Assembly: GCA_027490955.1 (NCBI GenBank)
Contig: JAIXXB010000006.1
Coordinates: 1-64,000 of the forward strand
Origin: Rhodobacter sp.
GTDB taxonomy: Bacteria; Pseudomonadota; Alphaproteobacteria; Rhodobacterales; Rhodobacteraceae
Direction: 5' to 3'
Length of the DNA: 64,000 nt
Positions 10,839 to 20,584 of the stretch are shown piece after piece (positions within the stretch are counted from its first letter, which is position 1; each line of letters opens with the position of its first letter). The translations under genes were made by a program, and so were the position numbers. Below the pieces are notes generated by a model. It searched no databases, had not been told where the DNA came from, and saw only the letters and a list, made by a program, of their open reading frames with translations.

Positions 10839-11780
10839 TCAGCCTTTCACAGCACCCGCAGCGATGCCGCGCACGAAAAGTTTCCCAGATGCGAAGTAAA
10901 TGATCAGCGGCACAAGGCCCGTCAGCATGGTCGCCGCCATATTGACGTTATATTCCTTCACCCCCTGCACCGAATTGACGATGTTATTAAGTTGCACCGT
11001 CATTGGGTAAATCTCGGGCTTGGTAAAGACCACGCCGAACAGGAAATCATTCCAAATCCCCGTGACTTGCAAGATCAGCGCCACCACGAACATCGGCAGG
11101 CTCATCGGCAACATGATGCGGAAATAGATGCCCCAAAACCCTGCCCCATCCACCCGCGCGGCTTTGAACAATTCTTCGGGAAGCGAGGAGAAATAGTTGC
11201 GAAACAGCAGCGTCAAAATGGGCATGCCAAAGATCGTATGCACCAAGACCAATCCGCCAAGGCTGCCATAGAGCCCCGCTTCGCGCAGCAAAATCACCAT
11301 CGGATACAGCATGATCTGATAGGGGATAAAACTGCCGAAAATCAGGATCGTAAAGAAGACTTCAGACCCTTTGAATTTCCAATTGACCAGCGCATAGCCA
11401 TTCACCGATGCCACGATGATCGAGATAATCACCGATGGCACAGTGATTTGCACCGAATTCCAAAACCCGCGCGACAGCCCATCGCAGTTTAGCCCCGTGC
11501 AGGCCGTTGACCATGCTTTGACCCATGGCTCGAAGGTAATCTCTAGGGGCGGCGAAAAGATATTTCCCAGACGAATTTCGGGCATGCCCTTGAGCGAGGT
11601 CATCACCATGACCCACAGCGGCAGCAGGTAATACAGGCACATCACAATCAACGTGCCATAGAGCATGATGTTGCGCGGCGAGAGGGCGCGGCGCGGCTTT
11701 GGCCCGCGGGCAGCGCCCTGCGCGTCATGGGCCGCAATGTTGGTTGTGATACTAGCCACGCTTTTTGCCTCCGAATTCAA
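10839..11780 (-). CDS. Carbohydrate ABC transporter permease (MalG type)
   Basis: Hydrophobic; EELFKAARVDGAGFWGIYFRIMLPMSLP EAA-loop. Confidence 0.93.
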   Translation of the reverse strand: MNSEAKSVASITTNIAAHDAQGAARGPKPRRALSPRNIMLYGTLIVMCLYYLLPLWVMVMTSLKGMPEIRLGNIFSPPLEITFEPWVKAWSTACTGLNCDGLSRGFWNSVQITVPSVIISIIVASVNGYALVNWKFKGSEVFFTILIFGSFIPYQIMLYPMVILLREAGLYGSLGGLVLVHTIFGMPILTLLFRNYFSSLPEELFKAARVDGAGFWGIYFRIMLPMSLPMFVVALILQVTGIWNDFLFGVVFTKPEIYPMTVQLNNIVNSVQGVKEYNVNMAATMLTGLVPLIIYFASGKLFVRGIAAGAVKG

Positions 11781-12645
11781 GATAGGCCCAAGGGATCAGC
11801 ACAATCAGCACCGACAGCAGCATCATGGTTGATGCAGCAAAGCCTTGGCCAAGGTTTTGGGCTGCGAACATATAGCGGTAGACATACATGGCAGGCACTT
11901 GGCTGGATATGCCAGGGCCCCCCGATGTTTGCGCCACGACCAGATCATACAGGCGAATAATCCCCGCCGCCGCCAGCACCAAAACAGTGATGAACACAGG
12001 GCGCATCATGGGGATAATCACAAAAACATAGGCTTTCCACGTGGGGATGCCGTCCACTTTCACGGCCTTCCAAATATCTTCGTCAATGCCGCGCAGGCCC
12101 GACAGCATCAGCACCATGGTAAATCCCGTGCCTTGCCACAGCCCCGCAATCAGCAGCCCGTAAAGCACGGTATCGGGGTTGTTCATCGGGTCAAAGTTAA
12201 AGCTGGTCCAGCCCATTTCCCGCACGATATGCTGGATGCCCAAATCGGGGTTCAAAATCCACTGCCAAACCAGCCCCGTCACCACGAAAGACAGCGCGAA
12301 AGGATAGAGCATGATGGTGCGGAACGTATCTTCAAAGCGGATCTTCTGATCCATCAGCGCGGCAAGGACAAAGCCCATCACGATGGTGAATACCAGCGAC
12401 ATCGCACCGAAAAATAGGATGTTTTGAATAGAGGTGACCCATAGGCTATTGCTCCACAGGCGTTCATATTGGTCAAAACCTACAAAACGCTCGCGCGGCA
12501 GCAATTTGGAATCTGTGAACGAATAGAACACTGTCCACAGCGTGCCACCGACAAACACCACCAAAGTGGTGAAAATCATCGGCAATGCGGCGATTTTTGC
12601 ATTCAGATTGCGAAACAACCGCAATCCCTTTGGTGCCGAAGCCAT
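11752..12645 (-). CDS. Carbohydrate ABC transporter permease (MalF type)
   Basis: Hydrophobic; EDIWKAVKVDGIPTWKAYVFVIIPMMRPV EAA-loop; start at MASAPKGLRLFRN. Confidence 0.92.
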   Translation of the reverse strand: MASAPKGLRLFRNLNAKIAALPMIFTTLVVFVGGTLWTVFYSFTDSKLLPRERFVGFDQYERLWSNSLWVTSIQNILFFGAMSLVFTIVMGFVLAALMDQKIRFEDTFRTIMLYPFALSFVVTGLVWQWILNPDLGIQHIVREMGWTSFNFDPMNNPDTVLYGLLIAGLWQGTGFTMVLMLSGLRGIDEDIWKAVKVDGIPTWKAYVFVIIPMMRPVFITVLVLAAAGIIRLYDLVVAQTSGGPGISSQVPAMYVYRYMFAAQNLGQGFAASTMMLLSVLIVLIPWAYLEFGGKKRG

Positions 12646-12686
12646 GGCCTTCCCCCCGTAACAGCCAACCCCCATTCGGGGTGAAA

Positions 12687-12721
12687 AAAGGGCCGCTCGC
12701 GCAGCTCGCAAGCGGCCCTTT
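12687..12721 (-). terminator. Strong hairpin/attenuator between SBP and permease genes
   Basis: Perfect 11-bp inverted repeat AAAGGGCCGCT/AGCGGCCCTTT with a T6 run on the minus strand. Confidence 0.8.
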
Positions 12722-12734
12722 CGATGTGGTATGA

Positions 12735-13964
12735 TTACAGACCCGAGGTCAGGATTTCGACATATTTCTTGTGGGCATCTTCTGCCGACATGTCGGTTTT
12801 CCAGAATTCGCCCTGCAAATCGCCCAGCTGGGTTTGCACGTCTGGCGACCACAGCTGATCACCCGATGGCATGATATTGCCCGAAGCCAGAATCTCGAGA
12901 CCCTTCTTCATGCAGTCATTGGCAGCGGCCAGATCGACGTCACCGCGAATGGGCAGCGAGCCTTTCTTCAGGTTAAACGCCACCTGCACGGCGGGCGATA
13001 CCATCAAAGCGGCCAGACGCTTTTGTGCGGCTTCTTTTTCTGGATCATCCAGCTTGGGGAAGTAGAACGCATCACCGCCCGTGGACAGGTAGGCATTCAG
13101 ACCCAAACCTGGCAAGCAGGTGTAGTCTTTGCCCGCCACTTCGCCAGCCACTTGGAATTCGCCCTGCGCCCAGTCACCCATGATCTGGCCTGCGGCCTCG
13201 TCGGTGATGACCAAATTGGTGGCTTGGTTCCAGTCTTGGACAGTCGATTTTGCAGCCAGTTTGCGCGCATCGGCAGCAGCGGTGAACACGGCGACCATTT
13301 CAGGGCCAGCGGCCACGGCCATATCCTTGTCGATGTTCACTTTCTTCCAAACGTCAAGCCCTGCAACAGCCACAGTCAATGCGCCAAAAGCAAGGTTTGA
13401 CTGCCATGGCTGGTTGCCCAAAGCCAATGGAATCTTGCCAGCAGCTTCGACTTGGGGTGCCGAGGCCACGAATTCGTTCCAGTTTTGTGGCACGGGGATG
13501 CCGATATCTTCATAGACTTTGTTCGACAGCCACAGCCACTCGGGCGAGTGAATGTTCACTGGCGCACAATAGATTTTGCCATCCACTGTGCAGCTGTCCA
13601 ACAGCGATGGTGGGAAAATCTTGTCTTTCCAACCTTCAGCTTCGGCCACATCGGTCAAATCCAGCATCAGGCCCGCTTCGACCAATTCCAGCGCTTGCTG
13701 GCCGTGGTTGAACTGGGTCATTGCCATAGGATCGCCGCCCGTGATGCGCGAAATCATCACAGGGCGCGCCACATCGCCGCCGCCTGCAATCGCGCCGTCA
13801 ACCCATTTGTCGCCCGTGGCGTCAAATGCCTTGGCCAGCTCTGCCACAGCGGCAGCTTCACCGCCCGATGTCCACCAATGGGTCACTTCCAAATCCACCG
13901 CGAATGCCGACGATGGCAGCGCTGACGACACCAAAAGTGCCGACATTAGTTTCCAGTTTTTCAT
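12735..13964 (-). CDS. Extracellular sugar-binding protein (SBP family 1)
   Basis: Signal peptide MKNWKLMSALLVSSALPSSAFA then VDLEVTHWWTSGGEAAAVAELAKAF. Confidence 0.93.
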   Translation of the reverse strand: MKNWKLMSALLVSSALPSSAFAVDLEVTHWWTSGGEAAAVAELAKAFDATGDKWVDGAIAGGGDVARPVMISRITGGDPMAMTQFNHGQQALELVEAGLMLDLTDVAEAEGWKDKIFPPSLLDSCTVDGKIYCAPVNIHSPEWLWLSNKVYEDIGIPVPQNWNEFVASAPQVEAAGKIPLALGNQPWQSNLAFGALTVAVAGLDVWKKVNIDKDMAVAAGPEMVAVFTAAADARKLAAKSTVQDWNQATNLVITDEAAGQIMGDWAQGEFQVAGEVAGKDYTCLPGLGLNAYLSTGGDAFYFPKLDDPEKEAAQKRLAALMVSPAVQVAFNLKKGSLPIRGDVDLAAANDCMKKGLEILASGNIMPSGDQLWSPDVQTQLGDLQGEFWKTDMSAEDAHKKYVEILTSGL

Positions 13965-13983
13965 TCAGTCCTCCCAGACCTGC

Positions 13984-14023
13984 AACGTTATAGATGAAGG
14001 CTAAAACGATATAGATTTTCGTT
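13984..14023 (-). promoter_or_regulatory. Candidate operator: two AACG(T/A)TATAGAT direct repeats, 21-bp period
   Basis: AACGTTATAGAT (13984-13995) and AACGATATAGAT (14005-14016) upstream of the SBP; AACGA-N9-TCGTT dyad at 14005-14023. Confidence 0.45.
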
Positions 14024-14267
14024 CAAGACATTTATTTTCGCATTGCCCGCTTTTTTCTGCACAGAATTTCAGCTAACAATAAAAGGTGTTACATGCGGAT
14101 TTTTGGGCCAAATCCAGCTTCGCATGGGCAGTACCGCTTTGCTTTGCACAAAGAATCGTCCTTGTTATGAACCTGTCACAGTCATCACGTCCAAACCCGC
14201 CCAAAGTGATTCGCCCCTTGCGGCGAATCGCCTTAAATGGGGCGGGATGTCGCAGATGGGGGGTAGT

Positions 14268-15302
14268 ATGACCCAGATTGACGCAGCCATGGCCACGCAA
14301 TCCCGCCCTACGCTCAAGACCATAGCGCAGGAGACGGGGCTTGCCGTGGCGACAGTCAGCCGCGCGCTGTCAGACGCCCCCGATATTGGCGAGGCGACCA
14401 AACTGCGTGTGCGCGAGGCAGCGCTGAAACTGGGCTACCGCCCCAATCGCGCAGGTGTGCGTTTGCGCACAGGGAAGACCAATGTCATTGCCCTTGTCAT
14501 CTCGGCCGAGGCGGATGTGATGAACAACACCGCCAAACTGCTTTATGCCATTGCCGATACTTTGCGCGGCACGTCGTATCATCTGGTGGTGATGCCCTAT
14601 TTCCCCGATCAAGACCCGCTAGATCCTGTGCGCTATTTGGTCGAAACTGGATCGGCCGATGGGATCATCTTTAACCAAACCAAATCCGATGATCCGCGCG
14701 TGGCCTATTTGGCCCAGCATCACATTCCCTTTGCCACGCATGGGCGCAGCAATATGGGTCTGTCGCATCCTTATTTTGACTATGACAATCAGGCCTTTGG
14801 CATTCACGCGGTCAAGGCATTGGCCGCGCGCGGCTGCCGCCACATCTATGGAATCGTGCCGCCGCAAGACCAGATGTATGCCCAGCATATGATCTCGGGC
14901 ATGCTGGAATCGGCACAGGCCTGCGGCATCACTGTGGAATTGGCCAGTGGCTTTACCTCGGACAGCAGCGGCGGTCAGATCGAACGTGACGTGGCCACGC
15001 GCTGGGGCCGTGCGCCGCGCCCTGATGGGATTGTGTCCTCGTCCACCACAGGGGCGATGTCGGCCGTTGCCGCGCTGGAACGGCTTGGCCTGCGCACGGG
15101 CTTTGATTTTCACATCGCCTCGAAAGAGGCGATCCAGTTTTTGCACCGCTTTCGGCGTGAGATTTTGGTGGCCAGCGAAGATGTCGAGCAAGCAGGGCGC
15201 AGCCTTGCCTGCGCGGTGATGGACGCCATCGAAGGCCGCCCTGCCGAAACGGGCCAGCGCCTGCAAGTGCCACAATTATCAGATTTTAAAACAGGAGAAT
15301 AG
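14268..15302 (+). CDS. LacI family transcriptional regulator
   Basis: LKTIAQETGLAVATVSRALSDAPDIGEATKLRVREAALKLGYRPN; the longer ORF start at 14043 is unlikely. Confidence 0.93.
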   Translation: MTQIDAAMATQSRPTLKTIAQETGLAVATVSRALSDAPDIGEATKLRVREAALKLGYRPNRAGVRLRTGKTNVIALVISAEADVMNNTAKLLYAIADTLRGTSYHLVVMPYFPDQDPLDPVRYLVETGSADGIIFNQTKSDDPRVAYLAQHHIPFATHGRSNMGLSHPYFDYDNQAFGIHAVKALAARGCRHIYGIVPPQDQMYAQHMISGMLESAQACGITVELASGFTSDSSGGQIERDVATRWGRAPRPDGIVSSSTTGAMSAVAALERLGLRTGFDFHIASKEAIQFLHRFRREILVASEDVEQAGRSLACAVMDAIEGRPAETGQRLQVPQLSDFKTGE

Positions 15303-15305
15303 ATT

Positions 15306-16370
15306 ATGGGGATGACCACGCTGAAAGGCCCCGCGCTGTTTTTGGCGCAATTCGCGGGCGATGCTGCGCCCTTTAACAGCCTTGATTCTATTACCAAATG
15401 GGCGGGCAGTTTGGGCTATAAGGGGGTGCAGATTCCCTCTTGGGATGCGCGGCTGATCGATCTGGAAAAGGCGGCCACGTCCAAAACCTATTGCGATGAA
15501 ATTGCGGGGATTTGCGCGGCCAATGGCGTGCAAATCACAGAATTGTCGACCCATTTGCAGGGGCAGTTGGTGGCCGTCCATCCTGCCTATGACACCGCCT
15601 TTGATGGTTTTGCCGCCCCTGCGGTGCGCGCCAACCCCGCTGCGCGGGCCGAATGGGCCCAGACCCAAGTGAAACTGGCCCTATCGGCCAGCAAAAACCT
15701 TGGCCTGACGGCGCAGGCCACGTTTTCGGGCGCGCTGGCTTGGCCCTATCTTTACCCTTGGCCGCAGCGCCCTGCAGGTTTGGTGGAAGAGGCCTTTGAC
15801 GAGCTTGCCCGCCGCTGGACACCGCTTTTGAACCATGCCGACAGTTGCGGTGTGGATTTGTGCTATGAAATCCATCCCGGCGAAGATTTGCATGATGGCA
15901 TTTCCTTTGAGATGTTTTTGGACCGCGTTGGCAATCACAGCCGCGCCAATATGCTGTATGATCCCAGCCACTATGTTCTGCAACATCTTGATTACCTTGA
16001 ACATATCGACATTTATCATCAGCGGATCAAAATGTTCCACGTCAAGGATGCCGAACTTAATCCCACGGGGCGGCAAGGGGTCTATGGCGGCTTTCAGTCA
16101 TGGATCAACCGCGCGGGCCGTTTCCGCAGCCTTGGTGATGGGCAGGTCGATTTTGGCGGTATTTTCAGCAAGCTGGCGCAATATGGCTTTGATGGCTGGG
16201 CGGTGGTTGAATGGGAATGCTGCATCAAACATCCCGAAGATGGCGCGCGCGAAGGGGCCGAATTTGTCGCAGCCCATATCATCCGCGTCACCGAAAAGGC
16301 GTTTGATGATTTCGCAGGTGCGGGCACAGACCGCGCCGCAAACCGCAAAATGTTGGGATTGGGGGCATAA
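15306..16370 (+). CDS. Sugar phosphate isomerase/epimerase
   Basis: LGYKGVQIPSWDARLIDL, VDLCYEIHPGEDLHDG, KMFHVKDAELNPTGRQGVYGG, WAVVEWECCIKHPEDGAREGA. Confidence 0.9.
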   Translation: MGMTTLKGPALFLAQFAGDAAPFNSLDSITKWAGSLGYKGVQIPSWDARLIDLEKAATSKTYCDEIAGICAANGVQITELSTHLQGQLVAVHPAYDTAFDGFAAPAVRANPAARAEWAQTQVKLALSASKNLGLTAQATFSGALAWPYLYPWPQRPAGLVEEAFDELARRWTPLLNHADSCGVDLCYEIHPGEDLHDGISFEMFLDRVGNHSRANMLYDPSHYVLQHLDYLEHIDIYHQRIKMFHVKDAELNPTGRQGVYGGFQSWINRAGRFRSLGDGQVDFGGIFSKLAQYGFDGWAVVEWECCIKHPEDGAREGAEFVAAHIIRVTEKAFDDFAGAGTDRAANRKMLGLGA

Positions 16371-17540
16371 ATGGCCATTACAGCAGCACATGTGGCCCGC
16401 GCGCCACGTATTCGTTTGGGCATGGTCGGCGGTGGGCGCGGCGCGTTTATCGGCGCAGTACATCGCATCGCCTCGCGGATTGACGATCAATATGAATTGG
16501 TGGCGGGGTGTTTTTCCTCGGACGCCGACCGCGCGGCGGCCTCTGCCGCCGATCTGGGGGTGGCGCGCAGTTATGCAAGCTTTGCCGATATGGCTGCGCG
16601 CGAGGCGCGGCGCCGCGATGGGATCGAGGCGGTGGCGATTGTCACCCCAAACCACATGCATGCCCCCGTCGCGATGCAATTTCTAAAGCGCGGTATCCAT
16701 GTGATTTGCGACAAGCCGCTGACCCATAATCTGGCCGAGGCAAAGAAACTGGCCAAAGCGGCCGAAGCATCGGGCGTGGTGTTTGCACTGACGCATAACT
16801 ACACAGGCTATCCGATGATCCGTCAGGCCAAGGACTTGGTCGAAAGCGGCGCTTTGGGCGATATTCGCCTTGTGCAGGTGGAATATGCCCAAGATTGGCT
16901 GGCCGAACCTGTCGAGGCAACGGGCCAAAAACAGGCCGATTGGCGCACCGACCCTGCCCGCAGCGGCGCAGGCGGGGCCACGGGCGATATTGGCACCCAT
17001 GCGTTCAACTTAGCAAATTTTGTAACAGGCCTGACGCTGGACAGCCTATCTGCCGATTTGCAATCTTTCGTGCAAGGCCGCCGCGTCGATGACAACGCGC
17101 ATGTCTTGCTGCGCTATACGTCGGGCGCGCGCGGGATGCTGTGGTGTTCGCAAGTGGCGTCAGGTTTGGAAAACGGGCTGAAACTGCGCGTTTTTGGCAC
17201 CAAGGCTGGCCTTGCGTGGGAACAGGAAAATCCAAATTACCTGCACGTCACCCCTTTGGGCGCACCGCCCTATCGGTTGTCGCGCGGCGGTGCGGGCACG
17301 GGCGATGCGGCCGCGCGCCTGACCCGCATTCCAGCGGGCCATCCCGAAGGCTATCTGGAAGGCTTTGCTAATATTTACGCCGAAGCCGCCCGCGCCATCA
17401 TCGCGCGGCGCGATGGCGCAGCACTAGACAGCGCCGTCACCTTCCCCAGCCTGCGCGAAGGGCTGGAAGGCGTGGCCTTTGTCGATGCCTGTGTGCGCTC
17501 TTCGGCACGCAATGCCGCTTGGGTGAAACTGGCGCTGTGA
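16371..17540 (+). CDS. Gfo/Idh/MocA family oxidoreductase
   Basis: IRLGMVGGGRGAFIGAVHR; GIHVICDKPLTHNLAEAKKL. Confidence 0.92.
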   Translation: MAITAAHVARAPRIRLGMVGGGRGAFIGAVHRIASRIDDQYELVAGCFSSDADRAAASAADLGVARSYASFADMAAREARRRDGIEAVAIVTPNHMHAPVAMQFLKRGIHVICDKPLTHNLAEAKKLAKAAEASGVVFALTHNYTGYPMIRQAKDLVESGALGDIRLVQVEYAQDWLAEPVEATGQKQADWRTDPARSGAGGATGDIGTHAFNLANFVTGLTLDSLSADLQSFVQGRRVDDNAHVLLRYTSGARGMLWCSQVASGLENGLKLRVFGTKAGLAWEQENPNYLHVTPLGAPPYRLSRGGAGTGDAAARLTRIPAGHPEGYLEGFANIYAEAARAIIARRDGAALDSAVTFPSLREGLEGVAFVDACVRSSARNAAWVKLAL

Positions 17541-17627
17541 TCTGGCGCGTCCTTGCTTGCTGCGGCCTGCCCGTCTTGGGCGGGCCCATCCCTCAACAGG
17601 GCTGCCGCCCATATTCAGGAGTTTGCC

Positions 17628-18413
17628 ATGACCATTCGCGTCACCGTATGGGGTGAAAATATACACGAGCATAAAAACGCAGTGGTGGCGCAAATCTACC
17701 CAGATACGATGCATGGCACCATTGCAGCGGCTTTGAACCAAGCGGGCGGGATCAGCGCCAGCACGGCGACCTTGCAACAGACAGAACACGGGCTCACCGC
17801 AGAAAAGCTGGCGCAGACCGATGTGCTGATCTGGTGGGGCCATGCTGCGCATGGTGATGTCGATGATGTCATCGTCGAGCGTGTGTGCAATGCCGTCTGG
17901 GGCGGTATGGGGGTTATCTTTTTACACTCGTCCCATTTTTCAAAGCCCTTCAAACGCCTGATGGGCGCGCCATGCAATCTGACATGGCGCGAGGCGGGCG
18001 AGCGTGAACGCCTGTGGGTCACGTCACGCAACCATCCCATTGCCGCGGGCCTGCCCGATTATTTTGAACTGGAATACGAGGAAATGTATGGCGAGCCGTT
18101 CGGCGTGCCTGAACCGATGGAAACTGTCTTTGTCTCGTGGTTTCAGGGCGGCGAGGTGTTTCGCTCGGGCCTGACTTATAAGCGGGGGGCGGGCAATGTG
18201 TTCTATTTCCGCCCTGGGCACGAGACATATCCAACGTATCACGATGCCAATGTGCAGCGCGTCATCGCCAATGGCGTGCGCTGGGCCTTCAACCCCGCCG
18301 CGCGCATCGCCAGCCCCAATGACGCGCCCAATGTGCCTGTCGATCGCGCGCCTGAGCCCATCACCGAACGCGGGCCAAAGCTGCATGCGGCAGGCGAAGC
18401 GGGGTTGCGCTGA
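17628..18413 (+). CDS. ThuA-like domain (trehalose-utilization type) protein
   Basis: [74 protein letters not shown]. Confidence 0.9.
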   Translation: MTIRVTVWGENIHEHKNAVVAQIYPDTMHGTIAAALNQAGGISASTATLQQTEHGLTAEKLAQTDVLIWWGHAAHGDVDDVIVERVCNAVWGGMGVIFLHSSHFSKPFKRLMGAPCNLTWREAGERERLWVTSRNHPIAAGLPDYFELEYEEMYGEPFGVPEPMETVFVSWFQGGEVFRSGLTYKRGAGNVFYFRPGHETYPTYHDANVQRVIANGVRWAFNPAARIASPNDAPNVPVDRAPEPITERGPKLHAAGEAGLR

Positions 18414-19471
18414 TGTCTGATCCTATTCGTTTGCTGATTTTGGGCACGGGCGGTATGGCCGCCAACCATGCCGAGAAATTTGCCGAAATCGAGGGCGTGC
18501 AATTGGTGGGCGGGGTGGATACGCGCCCTGCGCAACTGACCGCCTTTTGCGATAAGTTTGGCATTCAGGGCCGCTTTGCCACGCTGGACGCGGCGCTGGC
18601 ATGGGGCCAGTTTGACGCTGTCACCAATGTCACCCCCGATGCGGCGCATTACGCCACAACCCTGCCCGTTCTGGCCGCTGGCAAGCATATTTTATGCGAA
18701 AAACCCCTCGCCACCACAGCCGCGCAGGCGCAAGACATGGCCGATGCTGCCCAAAAGGCGGGCGTTGTGAACATGGTGAACCTGTCTTATCGCAACGTGC
18801 CTGCCCTGCAACAAGCCGCCAAAATGGTGCGCGAGGGGGCCATCGGCCCTGTGCGCCATTTCGAAGCCTCTTATCTGCAAAGCTGGCTGACACAGCCTGC
18901 TTGGGGCGATTGGCGCAGCGAAAGCCAGTGGCTTTGGCGGCTGTCCAGCGCGCATGGGTCTAAGGGTGTTTTGGGCGATGTCGGCATTCATATTCTTGAT
19001 TTTACAACCTTTATTGCAGGCGAGAGCGCAACCAGCATTTCGTGCCTGTTGAAAACCTTTGACAAGGCAGAGGGGGGCAGGATCGGCGAATATGTATTGG
19101 ACGCCAATGACAGCGCGACGATGCAGTTGCATCTGTCGGGCGGCGCGATTGGCACAGTGGCCGCCACCCGCTTTGCCACGGGCCATATGAACGATTTGCG
19201 CCTGCGGATTTATGGCGATTTGGGCGGGCTGGAAGTGCGGTTTGAAGGCGCGGTCAGCGCCCTGCGCGCCTGCCTTGGGGCAGATGTTTTGACCCCAACT
19301 TGGCGCGATGTCGCCTGCCCAACCCTGCCCAGCATTTATGAACGCTTTATCGCCGCCCTGCGCGGCACGGGCGCGGCAGAGCCGACCTTTGCGCGCGGGG
19401 CAGAATTGCAGCGCATTTTGGATGCCGCCGAAACATCGGCTGCACAATCTGGCGCAAGCATAGCGGTTTAG
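18413..19471 (+). CDS. Gfo/Idh/MocA family oxidoreductase
   Basis: IRLLILGTGGMAANHAEKFAEI; GKHILCEKPLATTAAQAQDM; start overlaps the ThuA-like stop. Confidence 0.92.
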   Translation: MSDPIRLLILGTGGMAANHAEKFAEIEGVQLVGGVDTRPAQLTAFCDKFGIQGRFATLDAALAWGQFDAVTNVTPDAAHYATTLPVLAAGKHILCEKPLATTAAQAQDMADAAQKAGVVNMVNLSYRNVPALQQAAKMVREGAIGPVRHFEASYLQSWLTQPAWGDWRSESQWLWRLSSAHGSKGVLGDVGIHILDFTTFIAGESATSISCLLKTFDKAEGGRIGEYVLDANDSATMQLHLSGGAIGTVAATRFATGHMNDLRLRIYGDLGGLEVRFEGAVSALRACLGADVLTPTWRDVACPTLPSIYERFIAALRGTGAAEPTFARGAELQRILDAAETSAAQSGASIAV

Positions 19472-20397
19472 CGCAATTCCATCCGCAGAAATTGCTCGCG
19501 CACTTCGGCGGGTGGAATGCCATAGCCTGCCTTAAACTGGGCGTAAAACTGCGAAACCGAAGAAAACCCCGACCCTTCGGCCACGGCCGAAATCGGCATC
19601 GAGCTTTCGACCAAAAGCGCGCGCGCGCGCATCAGGCGCATGCGAATGACAAATTGCTTCAGCGGCGCGCGCATCACGCGGGTGAACAGCGACAGCGCAT
19701 AGTTTTCATGCAGCCCTGTCACGGCGGTGATATCGGCATTGCGCAGCGGCTTTTCGAGATTTTCCAGAACATAGCGCACCATGGCAATCACATGGCGAAT
19801 ATGGCTAGAAGACAGCGCGCGGTCACCTTCGATATGGCTAGAGGGCGCGCGCAGATAGGAAAGTTGATCCAGCGCCGCGCGGCGCAGCAGCGCGTTCATC
19901 TCCATCTTGATCACCTCGGCACGTTCAAAATCCCCCGTGCGGTAATCACTATACCAGCGGCGCACCTGCCCTTCGCTGCACAGGGCTTCGGGCAGCTCAA
20001 CCATCCCTCCGCCCAGCAACGCCATTTGAAATGGCGCGATGTGGTTCATAAACAAAAAGGCGTCCAAAGGTATGTAAATATTGCATAATTTTGATTGTTG
20101 CGGCCCACTTAATCGGCGGATATCGGTCAGTTGATGCGGCACGCCTGCCCAAAACACCACCAGCCTATTGGCAGGAATCTCGACGATTTGGCCATCGACG
20201 TTATAGGTCATTTCCATATCAATGGCAAAATTAGCCTCGATATGGCCATGCCAATGCGGTGCGCCCATCAGCACAGGATCAAAGATCCGCATGCCGAATC
20301 GGCCAAAGGCACGCTGGGCGCTGTAAAAGTGCCTCTCGTGGCTGGGCATGGGCGTCAGCGGGCGGCTTTTGGAAAATTCCGCGCGATCATTTGGCAT
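19468..20397 (-). CDS. AraC family transcriptional regulator (AgpT/MelR-like context)
   Basis: C-terminal double HTH: ITAVTGLHENYALSLFTRVMRAPLKQFVIRMRLMRARALLVESSMPISAVAEGSGFSSVSQFYAQFKAGYGIPPAEVR; start inferred at MPNDRAEF. Confidence 0.9.
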   Translation of the reverse strand: MPNDRAEFSKSRPLTPMPSHERHFYSAQRAFGRFGMRIFDPVLMGAPHWHGHIEANFAIDMEMTYNVDGQIVEIPANRLVVFWAGVPHQLTDIRRLSGPQQSKLCNIYIPLDAFLFMNHIAPFQMALLGGGMVELPEALCSEGQVRRWYSDYRTGDFERAEVIKMEMNALLRRAALDQLSYLRAPSSHIEGDRALSSSHIRHVIAMVRYVLENLEKPLRNADITAVTGLHENYALSLFTRVMRAPLKQFVIRMRLMRARALLVESSMPISAVAEGSGFSSVSQFYAQFKAGYGIPPAEVREQFLRMELR

Positions 20398-20584
20398 GGA
20401 AAGGGCCTCTGTACTGCGATTCTTAGAAAACCAGAATACAATCTGCCAAAACGATATTGCTGGCAAGGCTTTTGTCACGCACCTTAATATGACCGAAAGC
20501 TGGGGCAGATGCCGCTGACTTTGGGATCATAAAAAGACGACAACTGCCTATTGAAACCCGGCCAATTGGCCAAGGGAGGAACCT

